From: Chromobotia macracanthus
Taxonomy: Eukaryota; Chordata; Actinopteri; Cypriniformes; Botiidae
Reading direction: 5' to 3'
Assembly: GCA_036877525.1 (NCBI GenBank)
Contig: JAZGTH010000075.1
Span: forward strand, 1,603,501 to 1,667,500
Length of the DNA stretch: 64,000 nucleotides
Positions 44,543 to 57,300 of this stretch are shown piece by piece. The translations under genes were made by a program, and so were the position numbers. The notes below the pieces were generated by a model, which ran no database searches, was not told the DNA's origin, and was given only the letters and a program-made list of their open reading frames with translations. Every line of letters begins with the position of its first letter. Position 1 is the stretch's first letter.

Positions 44543-46400
44543 TAGGGAAATATTTTAGTGTTTGTTTTATTTGAACAGATTTGTTGTGAATTTAGTGTTC
44601 CCTCCAGAATCTAAACCTGCTAAACAGAAGCAGGAAGAAAAACAGATGCCACACAAAACAGTTATTAGCAGCTGGTCTGACTGGTTACACACTTCACCTG
44701 CTTTTGAGAGACAGTGACACTGAATTATGAGACACTGATTTTCTGACAGTGTATGACTTAACATAAATACACTGTAAATGCTACATACATTTTGAATAAT
44801 AAACACTTATTAGTTTTGTGCAACAACATGGCAAATACATTCCTTACATTATTTACTATATGTCTGATAATATAGTAGTAATAATAATACATTATTATTG
44901 TCTGAGAAGCTTCAAAAAAGTTTCAGATGCGTGAAATGTATTCAGTTCTGACTCTTAAACTCTAGAAGAATAATCTTGTTCTCGTGATCGATCAGTTTTC
45001 TGTCTGTTTATGCAGAAACTTACCGTGTGTCACCTCGCTGCATTGCGCTCAACAGAATGATGACGTGTACAGGTGCTTCACTGCTTACCTGCTGCGGGGG
45101 CGGGGCTTATGACTCTGATCACGTGACGCTTCAAGGTTTTAACTTGAGCACAGATTCCATGAATGCTGATAGATCTGGATCAGCATCATCACCAATGAAA
45201 ACAGAAAACAAACACAGTCCAGTTACATATTACATTCATGAGGTGACATCAGCTTTAAAACTGATCATGAAGGGAAATGACCTGTCATGCCTGTTGTGAA
45301 AGTCCATAAAAAGTCACCCTATTTCTTTTTCCCAGAATATATTTAAGACATCTTAAGAAATAGAAGCATTCATCACATTTAGCTGTTTATATAATTTTAT
45401 GTAGCCTATATTCTCTTTTCTAATGCGAACATATTAACGTAATACATTTTTCGGCCATTAGTGGCGCTGTTTTGACGCAGCCGTCTTTACTGAAGTGTGT
45501 GTTGCTTTACAGTTATATAACTAACTAATATAATAGACATTTTCCTTTGCAAACACACAGAAACTGAAGGGATGACCGATAGAGAAGAGACAGAGCAAGC
45601 TCATGAAAACTCAGTTCAGCACCTGCCTCAGACATGAATGCTCTGATGAAAGATGTTTCATCATGTAGCTGCCATGATTCTTCATTCTGTCATCCTGTCC
45701 AGCGTCCCTGATTTTACACCAAACAGACTTTTCTCATGAGTGCTGGGGAGAGAGGGCTAGATCATCATATAATAACGTGAAGTTTGTTTTATGTTGCAGA
45801 TCTTAAATAAGTTAAAGGCCATTTGGCAGTTTATTTACTTGCTGAAGACATTTCACCTGCACTAGGACAGTGTCATCTTTTGACCCTGCATGAGTATGTC
45901 TGAGTAACACAGGTACGTCTGTCCAAATTATTTCCTTTTTTTCTTTAATGCAAAGCCTGTAAAATGACTTTAGTTCATAGCATGTTCTTAAAGGGTTGTA
46001 CTGATCTTTTGTGCTTATGTTCTCAGCTGGTTTGTACTTATCTTTTCAGTGCAGAGTTAATTCATGCGCTCCTAACAGAGGTCAGACCACTTCAGACTAC
46101 AAGATTGTATTGTGACATCACACAACTTAAAGAACATAAATCCATTTGGAGATGGTTGGAGATGTTCTGTGTTCCTCTCAAGAGGTGGGGGAGGTGAAGA
46201 TGGGTCTGCTGGAGGAGATCTCAAGTGACGTCAGTCTGCTCTCATTCAGTTTCAAACACACATTACAGCCTGGATAACATGAACACGCAGGTAATGTAAA
46301 GAATGAAGCTGGTCAGGGTGAAAGAATGAGGTCAAAGAGAGACAGAGGTGTAAATAAAGTACAGGTTCCTCCCCGTCATGTTTGTGTTTGGTTTAGGACA

Positions 46401-46464
<64 letters not shown>

Positions 46465-48370
46465 GGTATAAATATGATAGATTTCTTTATGTATAAAGAT
46501 GATGGAGGAACTGTTAAATGAACAAAAAAGACAACAGAGCATGAAAACAACCCAGAAAACAATACGTTACAACACAGAGACTTATATTCAGGCCACCACA
46601 CACTAAATTCATCTTTATAAATGACTCCAAAAACACTGTGCATGAAAGTAACATGGTGAATGAATTCTCTTATTCTCATATATCAACTGACCTTTGCTAC
46701 ACCACATAGTTTTAACACACTATGCTGTGCCTTAAAACACACAATCGTGACACACACAACATTGCCAAAACAAAGTTTCATTAATAATCAGATACAAATG
46801 TACAGCCTGAGTCTATTACACACACACACACACACAAAGTTTGTACTGTATTGTATACAAACAAAGAGTATTTGTGAGTCAGAGTGGTTCTGCTAGTAAT
46901 TGTGTTATTGTACTGTCATATGTGTGTGTGGATTTTATCTGTCCTGGGGGTTCCATGTCATTTTGGCTCAGATCTGTTCTATCCACCTGGTTCTGGAGAC
47001 CAAAACTGAGAGGATTAGCCAAAGCCAGAAAATTTACTGTCTTACACACAGTGTACAAAACATAGCAAATAACAAACTGTAAGTTACTGTAAGTTAGTTA
47101 TCAAAAGATGTCTTTCTCACATGTCTTTTGACATTCTTTTCCATCTTCTTGCTCTTGTACTAATTTAAGCCTTGAGTTCTCAAGCCTCAAGATGATTCTG
47201 AGCAAAGTATTTCTCTGTCCAACCCACTAAATGATCTTCTCTTCTGTGAGGAAGGCGGAGGCTAATTAAAATCATCTCATGGAGATCACAGGGTCTCAGA
47301 TTCCTTTACTTACACACTTTTTGGTCATTTTTGGCCATTACAATTGAATTATTTGACAAGCTAGACTGGAAAACTCGGCCATGTGATGTAAATGATCTTA
47401 CATGTAAGAAGAACTCCTTTCACTCTCAGTATTTGTAGTGTTTATATAATGCTGATCAATGAAGTGACGTTTTATTCGCCTGTACAATGCTGACTCTGCT
47501 TGGGCTGTTTGTGGTACACACAAGACAAACCAAGCTTTCATACAAAACAATTCACTGTCTTATTGAAAAATGTGCTTGGAAGGTTTAGAACATGGCAGCT
47601 CACTAGAACATCATGTATAACACAAAGTCATTTTAAATACTGCAAAAACACAGCAATACCATCACTGCTTTACCTTAATAGATGAAAAGGAGACAAATAA
47701 ATACAATTAGAGAGGTCTAAGTAGACACAGATGGACACAAATGTGGCAGAAAAACGTGTGACTGTTGAACTTTAAATTCTTCCAAATACTGTCCAATAGA
47801 GAACTTAACACAGCTGGTTCAGTGTGGACTAGACATCCAAGACATCCAACCCAAAAGACAAACAACAGAAATAAATCAGATTCCAGATCAGGCAGGAATT
47901 CTGCTATAAAGTGGCGGAGTGGCCTAACTTTCCTATAAATCTCATTTATAAAATCTTGTTTAAAATGACAAACACAACACAAACGGATTGTTACACTTGT
48001 TCTATTGAGTGAAAGCACTAGGATTGTCTTAATAACATCACACCTTATTTATAAGGTCTTCATCTTCATCCAGCTGTGCGTTTAGACTATTTTAATGTGA
48101 CTTCTGTAGCAAAATTGACAATTATTTGGTCCTTCGTCTTCTGAAGCCATATGGTAACTGTGTGTGAAGAACAGAATTAAGCCATTATTCAACTTTTTGT
48201 GATAATTTTAAATAATAATAAGACTTGAATTTCCTGACTCTGTTCCTGACAAAGCTACTGCATAGCTTCAGAAAACACAGAAATGTACTTTTTTTTACAA
48301 AACTTTCTGGACTTGAGCACCTGATCACAGAAACCAGCTGTGACATCCTGCTAAACATCTCTTGTCTAAC
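44543..48370. other. Spacer upstream of the complete NLR gene
   Basis: The NLR promoter should lie just above 44543. The rest is AT-rich with short CA and TA repeats. Small ORFs here show no conserved motif. No gene recognised. Confidence 0.5.
46402..46464. repeat. (CA)n-(TA)n microsatellite
   Basis: About 22 CA units followed directly by about nine TA units. Confidence 0.95.
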
Positions 48371-49137
48371 AGCTACAGCACACTACACTACACTACAGCA
48401 CACTACACTACACTACACTACACTACAGCACACTACACTACACTACACTACACTACACTACACTACACTACACTACACTACACTACACTACACTACACTA
48501 CACTACACTACACTACACTACACTACACTACACAACACTACACTACACTACACTACACAACTACACAACACACACTACACACACTACACCACACACACAC
48601 ACTACACTACACTACAGCCACACTACACTACACTACACTACACTACACTACACTACACTACACTACACTACAGCACACTACACTACACTACAGCACACTA
48701 CACTACACTACACTACAGCACACTACACTACACTACACTACACTACAGCACACTACACTACACTACAGCACACTACACTACACACTACACTACACTACAC
48801 TACACTACACTACACACACTACACTACAGCACACTACACTACACTACACTACAGCACACTACACTACACTACACTACACTACACTACACTACACACTACA
48901 CTACACTACACTACACTACACTACAGCACACTACACACACACTACACTACAGCACACTACACTACACTACACTACACTACACTACACTACACTACACTAC
49001 ACTACACACACTACACTACACTACACTACACTACACACACTACACTACACTACAGCACACTACACTACAGCACACTACACTACACTACACTACACTACAC
49101 TACACTACACCACTACACTACACCACACTACACCAGT
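48371..49137. repeat. (CACTA)n pentanucleotide satellite, about 765 bp
   Basis: Almost pure CACTA units are interrupted at intervals by a CAGCACACTA variant and by CACAC slips. The predicted 371-aa and 259-aa HYTT-repeat ORFs are artefacts. A short (GT)n run follows at 49266-49300. Confidence 0.97.
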
Positions 49138-49262
49138 ATGACAGGTTGAGTGTCAGACGTGCATTTTTGAGCTATTTTCCACCCTCTGCTGGAGATATAA
49201 AAAATTACAGATTATCAGTCTATCTGTACTATCTGTCTTTCTTCAACTTAATTTTTGTTAGA

Positions 49263-49300
<38 letters not shown>

Positions 49301-49303
<3 letters not shown>

Positions 49304-50880
49304 AAATGATTCAATCTCCTGTTTGTTTAGTTGTGTGTAGTTTAGTGTGTTGTGAACTTTGTCCTGAAGACTATCACTGCAGTGATTCTTGAGGACACAG
49401 ACAACAACACACTACAACAATCAAACATGTCCCTCAAAGACTGTAACACAACCTTGAACTGCACAGACTTGTTATGAGTGACTAGTTATGAACTCCACAG
49501 TCTGTCTGGAGGACTTCTGATATTCCCAAACAGTGTGTGTGTATGTGCGTTCACACTCAAGACATGGGATGTAACACTGCTGAACTGATTTCAGGGGTTA
49601 AAGTGAAGCTCTCTCAGCAATTATACATCATCCTTTTGAAACCGTGACAAACATCTGTAGTGAGAAGTACAGTTGTGTTGAATGAGGAACTGCAGCAGAT
49701 CTATTGTAGGGAAACCAGTTTGTGACAGTAAATGGCATGAAAACAATCCAGAGAACTCCTTTAGGTCAGCCCAACACTCCAGAATAACACACACACAACT
49801 AAATGAACAGGAGATTGAATCATTTTAAATATAGATCAAACTGTTGACACACACAAACAAACAAACACACACAGAAACTCCCATTTTGTCACTGTGTCAG
49901 TGTTTTCTAAAGCATCTATTATAATCTAATCTAATACGCTTTCATCTCTCTCTCTTTCACACACACACAGTAGCTGTGAATGTCTCTTTTAGTTTTAATT
50001 ATTGATTAATTCGGCTCTGTGTGTCATTCGATTTTATTATTGTATTTGTGATTCTATTATGATTTTATATAATGTAATAAAACAATCTGCCCATGTAAAA
50101 GGATTTTCTTATAGTGACTTCGCTTATGCTGTATAGATAAGAAATGTCACATTTCATTACTGGTAGAGACCCCTTTTTATAGATGTTGTTTTTTAATAAT
50201 ATTGGTAGTATTTGTCATTTTTAATCACTTTTAATCCTTAAAAACTCTGTGGGTCTGTGCATTTTCTTATATGGGTAAAATTGAATTTTGTATTGTTGTT
50301 GTGTCAAATAAACTGAATGAAAGGAAAACATGAACTCATCTTGTCGACTGAGACAACATATACTGTAAGAGGTTTTCATACTCCAGTTAACAGACTAATC
50401 CAGACCAAACTCACATTATGAGTCTTACAGTGTGTCTGTAATCGGGGAGGTTATAATACCTTCAGTCGTAAGAATCTGTGGAAAGGTTAAACAGCTATTT
50501 CAAGTGTTTGGAAGACATACAGTGTCAACAGGACAGTGTTTTGTGGACATGGTTATTGTTCACACTCACAGTACAGCTTCAAATCTTCTGTTTTGAATTT
50601 GACGTCATTTCTCCTGCTTGCAGCCAAAAGAAAAAGCTGAAATCACAGTGAAACAGTTGTTGTCTTTATATCTGCAGAAGGTTCTGGGAGATATAAACTT
50701 TCTTTTTAATTTACTTTTCTGAGGATAAAAGTAAAGAGAGCTGACACACTCTAAAGCACTGAAAGGATATGTGAATATAGTGAATAATGAGATGTGAATA
50801 ATAACACGTCAGGACGCGTCTGTGTTTACAATGCGCGTGCACACGCTCACGTCCTCCATTCACAGCGCTGGTCACGCGCA
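49301..50880. other. AT-rich spacer upstream of the slc25a36 promoter
   Basis: No exon, RNA gene or clear mobile element recognised. GC content rises sharply after about 50800 where the promoter begins. Confidence 0.5.
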
Positions 50881-51060
50881 CAGGGCGGGCTCTGGGCACT
50901 CGACCAATAGGCGTTTGTCTTGTCATCCTCTGATTGGTCGGCAGACAGAGCGAATGTGCGTCACGTCGTGTTTGTGGAGGTGAACCGGGACTCGAACCCC
51001 GATAATCCTCCACCCGCACCACGGACATATAAGCACGTTGAGCCCGGGCTCGCTTTAAGC
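50881..51060 (+). promoter_or_regulatory. slc25a36 promoter
   Basis: A CpG-rich patch has a GC box GGGCGGG (50883-50889), a CCAAT box (50904-50908), an inverted CCAAT box ATTGG (50933-50937) and a TATA-like TATAAG at 51028-51033. This is followed by the minisatellite and the slc25a36 start codon. A start of transcription near 51055-51065 is inferred, which would put the minisatellite in the 5' UTR. Confidence 0.6.
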
Positions 51061-51090
51061 TCCACTGTCGCGGAATAAACTGAAGAGGAG

Positions 51091-51863
51091 GAGAATGAGA
51101 CGAGATGAGCCGGAGACACACTGAGACTCCGAGGAGAATGAGACGAGATGAGCCGGAGACACACTGAGACTCCGAGGAGAATGAGACGAGATGAGCCGGA
51201 GAACACTGAGACTCCGAGGAGATGAGGAGAATGAGACGAGATGAGCCGGAGACACACTGAGACTCCGAGGAGAATGAGACGAGATGAGCCGGAGACACAC
51301 TGAGACTCCGAGGAGAGAGGATGAGCCGGAGACACACTGAGACTCCGAGGAGAATGAGACGAGATGAGCCGGAGACACACTGAGACTCCGAGGAGAATGA
51401 GACGAGATGAGCCGGAGACACACTGAGACTCCGAGGAGAATGAGACGAGATGAGCCGGAGACACACTGAGACTCCGAGGAGAATGAGACGAGATGAGCCG
51501 GAGACACACTGAGACTCCGAGGAGAATGAGACGAGATGAGCCGGAGACACACTGAGACTCCGAGGAGAATGAGACGAGATGAGCCGGAGACACACTGAGA
51601 CTCCGAGGAGAATGAGACGAGATGAGCCGGAGACACACTGAGACTCCGAGGAGAATGAGACGAGATGAGCCGGACACAGACCTGAGACGAGATGAGCCGG
51701 AGACAGACTGAGACTCCGAGGAGAATGAGACGAGATGAGCCGGAGACACACTGAGACTCCGAGGAGAATGAGACGAGATGAGCCGGAGACACACTGAGAC
51801 TCCGAGGAGAATGAGACGAGATGAGCCGGAGACACACTGAGACTCCAAGGAGAATGAGACGAG
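51091..51863. repeat. 43-bp minisatellite carrying copies of the slc25a36 start codon
   Basis: Roughly 18 tandem units, mostly exactly 43 bp; a few have small deletions or insertions (near 51200-51240, 51310 and 51670-51700). Each unit contains ATGAGCCGGAGACACAC, which is the beginning of the slc25a36 coding sequence, followed by TGAGACTCCGAGGAGAATGAGACGAG. The last unit runs directly into the real start codon at 51864. The three long minus-strand ORFs here are translations of the repeat. Confidence 0.97.
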
Positions 51864-51915
51864 ATGAGCCGGAGACACACGCTGGTGCATCTATTCGCTG
51901 GAGGGTAACCGCGGT

Positions 51916-51976
<61 letters not shown>

Positions 51977-53193
51977 ACACACACACACACACACTCACAC
52001 ACACACACTCACACACACACACACACTCACACACACACATACACACGAGCCGAATGAAGGTGTTTTCTGAGACATCGACACGCGTTTCTTTGTCCCCCGT
52101 TTTGTTTTGTTTTGTTTGTTTTGTGTTTTGTTTGTTTTTTTTGTTTTGTTTGTTTTTTGTGTTGTTTTGATTTTTGTTTTGTGTTGTTTTGTTTGTTTTG
52201 TTGTTTTGTGTTGTTTTGTTTTGTTTGTTTTTTGTGTTGTTTTGTTTGTTTGTTTTGTTTTGATGACAACATGCACTCGAGCTGACATGTGTGAAGACGA
52301 CCTGCTGATGCATTTGATTTCCGGATATTAACTTCTTGTGACCCGTACTCTGTATACATACTCACACATATAACTGTAATACAAACACACACACAGAGTC
52401 AGTGATGTCCACTCACTGAACGAATGATTGCATTTATATAGAAGTGAGTCTGATGTGAGCTCATGATGTGACAGTAACAATCTTACATTCACTGTCATTC
52501 ACTCTGGTTTTATGAGACCAGACGTGCAGTTTCTTACAGTACTTGCATGTAAATCAGGTGATGTGGTTTGCAGTGTTTAAATATAATTTAACTCCAGAAA
52601 GATGCTGGATTCAGCCACAGTGATATTTATATGACAGTGTGTATATACAGATCCCTCAGGCTGGTGTTATTCTTCTTCTTACATGACATCATAACATTAG
52701 TTTTGGGCAGGTGGTGGTTTATCCGGACTGACTCTGGTTCACTGATCCACAGTGATTGTAGCTGTGCTGTAAATATCTGTCCTCAGTCAGACGGTCAGAG
52801 GGTCTAAAACAGACACGCTGTAGTGCTCACTGACCCGAGAAACTGTACATGAATGTCATGCTCAGAGAAACTGAAACTTGTTCTATATTAATATTGGATA
52901 CAGTTTGTCCTGTTTTCCCGATGTTATTAATTTAATTAGTGACTTTTGCAAAAATACTGTGAACGTAATGATATGATATCATCATAACAAATAATACAAT
53001 ATACTGTATCATATTAATACCGTTTTTATTGAGCAACACTGTGATGTATTCAAAAGTAACATTGTAATAATATCTCATGTAGTCACAGACTCGTGATGCT
53101 GTCACATTTTTACAGAAATCACACCTGTCTCTGTATTTATTTTGTATTGACATTTTAATAGATATTTTTTGCTGCTTGTGTTATTATCGTGTA

Positions 53194-53249
<56 letters not shown>

Positions 53250-56200
53250 ATGTGGAGGTACAGTGGGTGCAATCCTGACGTGTCCATTAGAGGTGGTAAA
53301 GACGAGGCTTCAGTCGTCCTCAGTGAGACTCTTTGTCTCTGAGGTTCATCTGAGCACTGTTAATGGAGCCGGTGTGGCCCATGTGGCCTCTCCGGGGCCT
53401 CTTCACTGTCTCAGGTGTGTCCATCATTACTCAGACATCCATTATGTCGTGCATACTCTGAGCGCATGTGTACCAATCAGAGGTTCAGTGTAGAGGCTCT
53501 GTCCACCTGAGGTTTGAGCAAGACATCAAACCACCGTCTTGCAGAGTCAATAAACTCAAACATGGGGCTGCTGTGCTGTATCTGCGCTTTAGTAAAGTCC
53601 AGGTTATTGACTCAGCTGTTTTACTTTGACCATTTTGATGCCGTATATTTTAAAGACCACATTCTGGAATGAAATGGGGCAGGTACATTTTAGGAATGTT
53701 ATGTCTACATTGTGTGAATGTAGCCTCTGTGTTTTGTTAGCTCAATGTTTTGTAAATATTTGTTTTATGGTTTATGGTCCTAAAACTGTTTTTCCCTGCC
53801 ATAGGACTCACCCTTTACTGTTGTATCTCTCTGAACATCGTGTGGTCTCTTTCTTTACCACGCCACAAAATGAAATGAGTACAGTTAGAAGTCAAAACAG
53901 AAATGAGGATCATTGGTTTGTCATAAGAATTGTACGATTCTTTCTCTCTCTTTCTGTGTTTTCTTGGTAAAGAATCTCTTCTCAGTCGTTTCCACTCCCC
54001 CTTTCCCAGCCAATCGCTGCCCTCACACTGAAACGTTGTGTTCTGCTCGCCTTCTAACTGAAGTGTGTGTGTGTGTGTGTGTGTGGCTGATTTGTCAGGG
54101 CTCTTATCCTCTCAGCTTAACTTAGGTTATATACTGCAGTCCTGTAACCACAATTTACATTTACTTTCGTTTTATTAACTAAAAGAATCATTTACCAAAT
54201 TAAAACTTTTGTCTTTCAAATGTTATGACATGTGACTTTCTTTCTTTCTTTGAAACACAAGAAGAGCAGTTTTCTCTACAACAAACGCATATAGTGACCA
54301 CGTCTATATGACTTGTGTGTAGTATTACAAGTTTCCTAAAGTTTCTTACAATCACTGTCTGCGTTCATCACATTTAAAAGAACAAAACACTCTTTGTTTT
54401 TCACAGAAGTAAAAAGACATTTGAGTTTAGAAGACATTATAGGAGCTGGTCTGGCTTTGAGCTGGAATGTACGAACTGTTTTATTTATTCATCTTATTGA
54501 TGTCTGCCTCTCTTGACATTGTTATAGACTGATAATTCAATCACACACCCTTTTAAAAAGATTGTACACACCAGCGATTTTGAGCTTTTCTACAGCAATG
54601 TCCTAAAACTCCAACGTTAATTAGACCTTTCAGCAAACACAAATGGTGTACAGAACATTACATTCCCAGAACAATTAAACGTTTCACTCTCTTGATTTTA
54701 ACAGCAGTGTTTGTGTAAACACATGGGCTACGCAGACGTGTCTGTTGAAGTGTTTATGTAATGAGGCATGCATGATAAATCATGGTTAATGTAGGACAGA
54801 ATTCCACACTGCGATTTAAAGGGCAGTTTATGGAAACGTGTGTGTTGAAGTGAGGACTTCATTTTTTCTGAGGGACCATCTGTTATAAACACTTGTAGAT
54901 AAATCACTAAAAAGTAAGAAGTGCGTCTTAATGTCCTCACCCTCGTGTTGTTCCAAACCCATATACTGCATTTTTAGTTACATCCTACATTGACTTTGTT
55001 CCAATACTAGTTAACATCCTGTCTGGATGTCATTGTAGCTGCTGAAGGTGCATAAGACCCCCATTTTATATACAGCATGCATTAAACATGCACAGATAAA
55101 CCAAAGCTCCCTAACCAGTGTGATCGCTAGCTAAAACCACAAAACCAACTGAAGCTAGTTTATGTAGCATGGTGGGTTTGGATTAGAGTTGTTGAGTTAT
55201 TTCTCATGGTTGTTTCTTCTCTCTTTACAGGGCCATTTACTTCGCTGCTTTTTCCAGCTCAAAGGAGAGACTGAACGGTGTGTTTGAGGCAGACTCCACA
55301 CAACTGCACATGGCTCCAGCTGCCATCGCAGGTAATTTTTTAATATTTGACACAGAGCTGCAGGGATCACAAACTACAGCTCACTACATCCTGTTTATAG
55401 AGGCTGGTTAACATGTTAACACTTCAAGCAGATTTGATAAAGCACCAGAAAGAAAACTTTCTGAGAACTGTCTGTGTGATAAGCGGTGTTGCTCTTACCT
55501 GTTATCTGGATTTAGTTTAACACAACTAAGTTGTGTGGGTGTTTCTGTGAAAACTGAGACAGTAAAGAATTGCACAAGAATTATGGAATTTCACAAACAT
55601 TTAATGTGAGGTTGTGTCTGTTCTAATCTGTCCTCTTTCCTCCAATCAGGATTTGCGGCCATCACAGCAACCAATCCAATTTGGTTTATTAAGACGCGAC
55701 TACAGCTGGATGCCAGGTAAATGCAGACACAAATATAAAGAAGCATCATGTAATCTGAACATGTTTTAGCACTTAATTCTTGTGTTTAAAGAAATAAAAG
55801 GAAGTGAAGTGTTGTTTAAAGCTTGAATGACATTTAGTTCTGAATTGTTTTTAATTCTTGTAAGATTTGTCTCTCGCAATGTTGACCTTCTGATGCGAGC
55901 ACATTGTTTCGTACAGGAAACACGGTGAGCGTTGCATGAGCACATTTGAGTGTGTGCGGCGCGTGTACCACACGGATGGTCTGCGCGGGTTTTACCGCGG
56001 GATGTCTGCGTCTTATGCTGGAATCTCAGAGACTGTGATCCATTTCGTGATCTATGAAGGCCTCAAACGACACTTTTTATGGGCCAAAGCAGCAACACGC
56101 ATGGATGGAGAGGAGGACGCAGCCAAAGATGCGTCAGACTTTGTGGGCATGATGCTGGCAGCCGGTACATCAAAGACCTGCGCCACCTCTATAGCTTATC

Positions 56201-56694
56201 CACACGGTGAGACTACATGACAGTGATATACACACGTCTCACTCATTATTACTGTTGTACCGTATTTCAGAAAAAAAAGTCATTGAATTTCTAATATAAC
56301 AGAGTGAAAGTTGTCACAAACAGATTTGCTTTTAGACTTCAGCTTGATTTTATCTATTGGAAATTGATTGGAAAACAAAATCTCTTTAGTTTATTATCCC
56401 CTGAATCAATCCCAATAAATCTTGGCTTATATTAAGAGAGTAACTATGGTCAGTTTTAATGTCAAGTACTCAATCATTTATGTGTGTGTCTGCAGAAGTG
56501 ATCCGCACTCGGCTAAGAGAAGAAGAGAAGGCAACAAGTACCGCTCGTTTTTCCAGAGCGTCAGCACGGTGGTTCGAGAGGAGGGATGTCGAGCTCTTTA
56601 CAGAGGACTCACTACACACCTGGTCAGGACCATCCCCAATACAGCCATCATGATGTGCACGTATGAGCTTGTTGTCTACCTGCTTGATGGCTGA
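51864..56694 (+). CDS. slc25a36: Mitochondrial pyrimidine nucleotide carrier SLC25A36 (one exon missing, one frameshift)
   Basis: Inner mitochondrial membrane carrier for pyrimidine nucleotides. Exons: 51864-51904 (MSRRHTLVHLFAGG), 53250-53414, 55231-55331, 55650-55716, 55917-56206 and 56496-56694 (TGA). The carrier signatures are present: PLEVVK in repeat 1, PIWFIK in repeat 2, the form specific to SLC25A33/36, and PHEVIR in repeat 3. The sequence CGGTVGAILTCPLEVVKTRLQSSSV and the lack of the SLC25A33 insert favour SLC25A36. Two oddities: the segment expected between HCL(R/K) and AIYFAA (roughly 25 residues, the second half of repeat 1) is not found in intron 53415-55230, and the last exon changes frame near 56520-56530. 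An AATAAA lies at 57291. The start codon is preceded by the 43-bp array. Confidence 0.92.
51915..52047. repeat. (CA)n microsatellite in slc25a36 intron 1
   Basis: A CA tract with regularly spaced TCACAC interruptions begins about ten bases after the exon 1 donor. Confidence 0.95.
52098..52264. repeat. (TTTTG)n-rich low-complexity tract in slc25a36 intron 1
   Basis: T-rich run of TTTTG, TTTG and TGTT units with no coding meaning. Confidence 0.93.
53202..53248. repeat. (TC)n tract at the slc25a36 exon 2 acceptor
   Basis: The microsatellite serves as the polypyrimidine tract directly before the CAG of exon 53250-53414. Confidence 0.9.
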
Positions 56695-57300
56695 ACTTTG
56701 ACCTCTTATTTGTGACCTGTGATGACCTTGATGCTCGTGGACATATAAAACTCTTAGCTGGAGTTGTTTGCTGTCATTCTGTGTGTTGTGTGTGAAGGTG
56801 CTGGAAAGAGAAAACAACACAGCAGATACAACACGAGTGAAGACAAAACATGATGTGTTGGACTGGGTTCTGGAGAGAACAGATGGAGAAATCCATTTCT
56901 TCATTTTTTCTTTTCTTCTCTCTTTTTTGTCACTATGTTTAATATTATGCTGCTTCTAAAAAGCTTTGCCTTAATGTGTGCCTAATGTTAAAAATGTTAA
57001 AAATGGAATTGGACGGGACCCAAACTGAGGCTCACTTCCTGTTTTGGTCAGAGTGTACTTAACTCATCTGTCTGGTTTTGCAGGTGTTGTACAGTATGTA
57101 TAACATGAACACTGTGAGCACATGTACTTGAACTGTAAGACAAGTGACGTTTGTACGACACTATACAGGTGAGAGTGTGAGTTTATACATTCTCTTCTTC
57201 TGTATATATGTGCAATTGTGTATGAGTGTGTAACGGTATTTGCTGAGCCTGTTTGATCGTAACACAACTGTAACAACGCAAACAATCTTTAATAAAAACA

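Noticed and set aside
48225..49340. 371-aa and 259-aa plus-strand ORFs rich in HYTTL
   Set aside because: Translation of the CACTA satellite.
50975..51020. tRNA-like B box on the minus strand (GGACTCGAACC on plus, 50988-50998)
   Set aside because: No A box, no acceptor-stem pairing and a mismatch in the T stem, so it is not a tRNA gene.
50711..52008. Three overlapping minus-strand ORFs of 309-419 aa with SVSPAHLVSFSSESQ repeats
   Set aside because: All three frames are open only because the 43-bp minisatellite lacks stops on that strand. There is no independent coding evidence.
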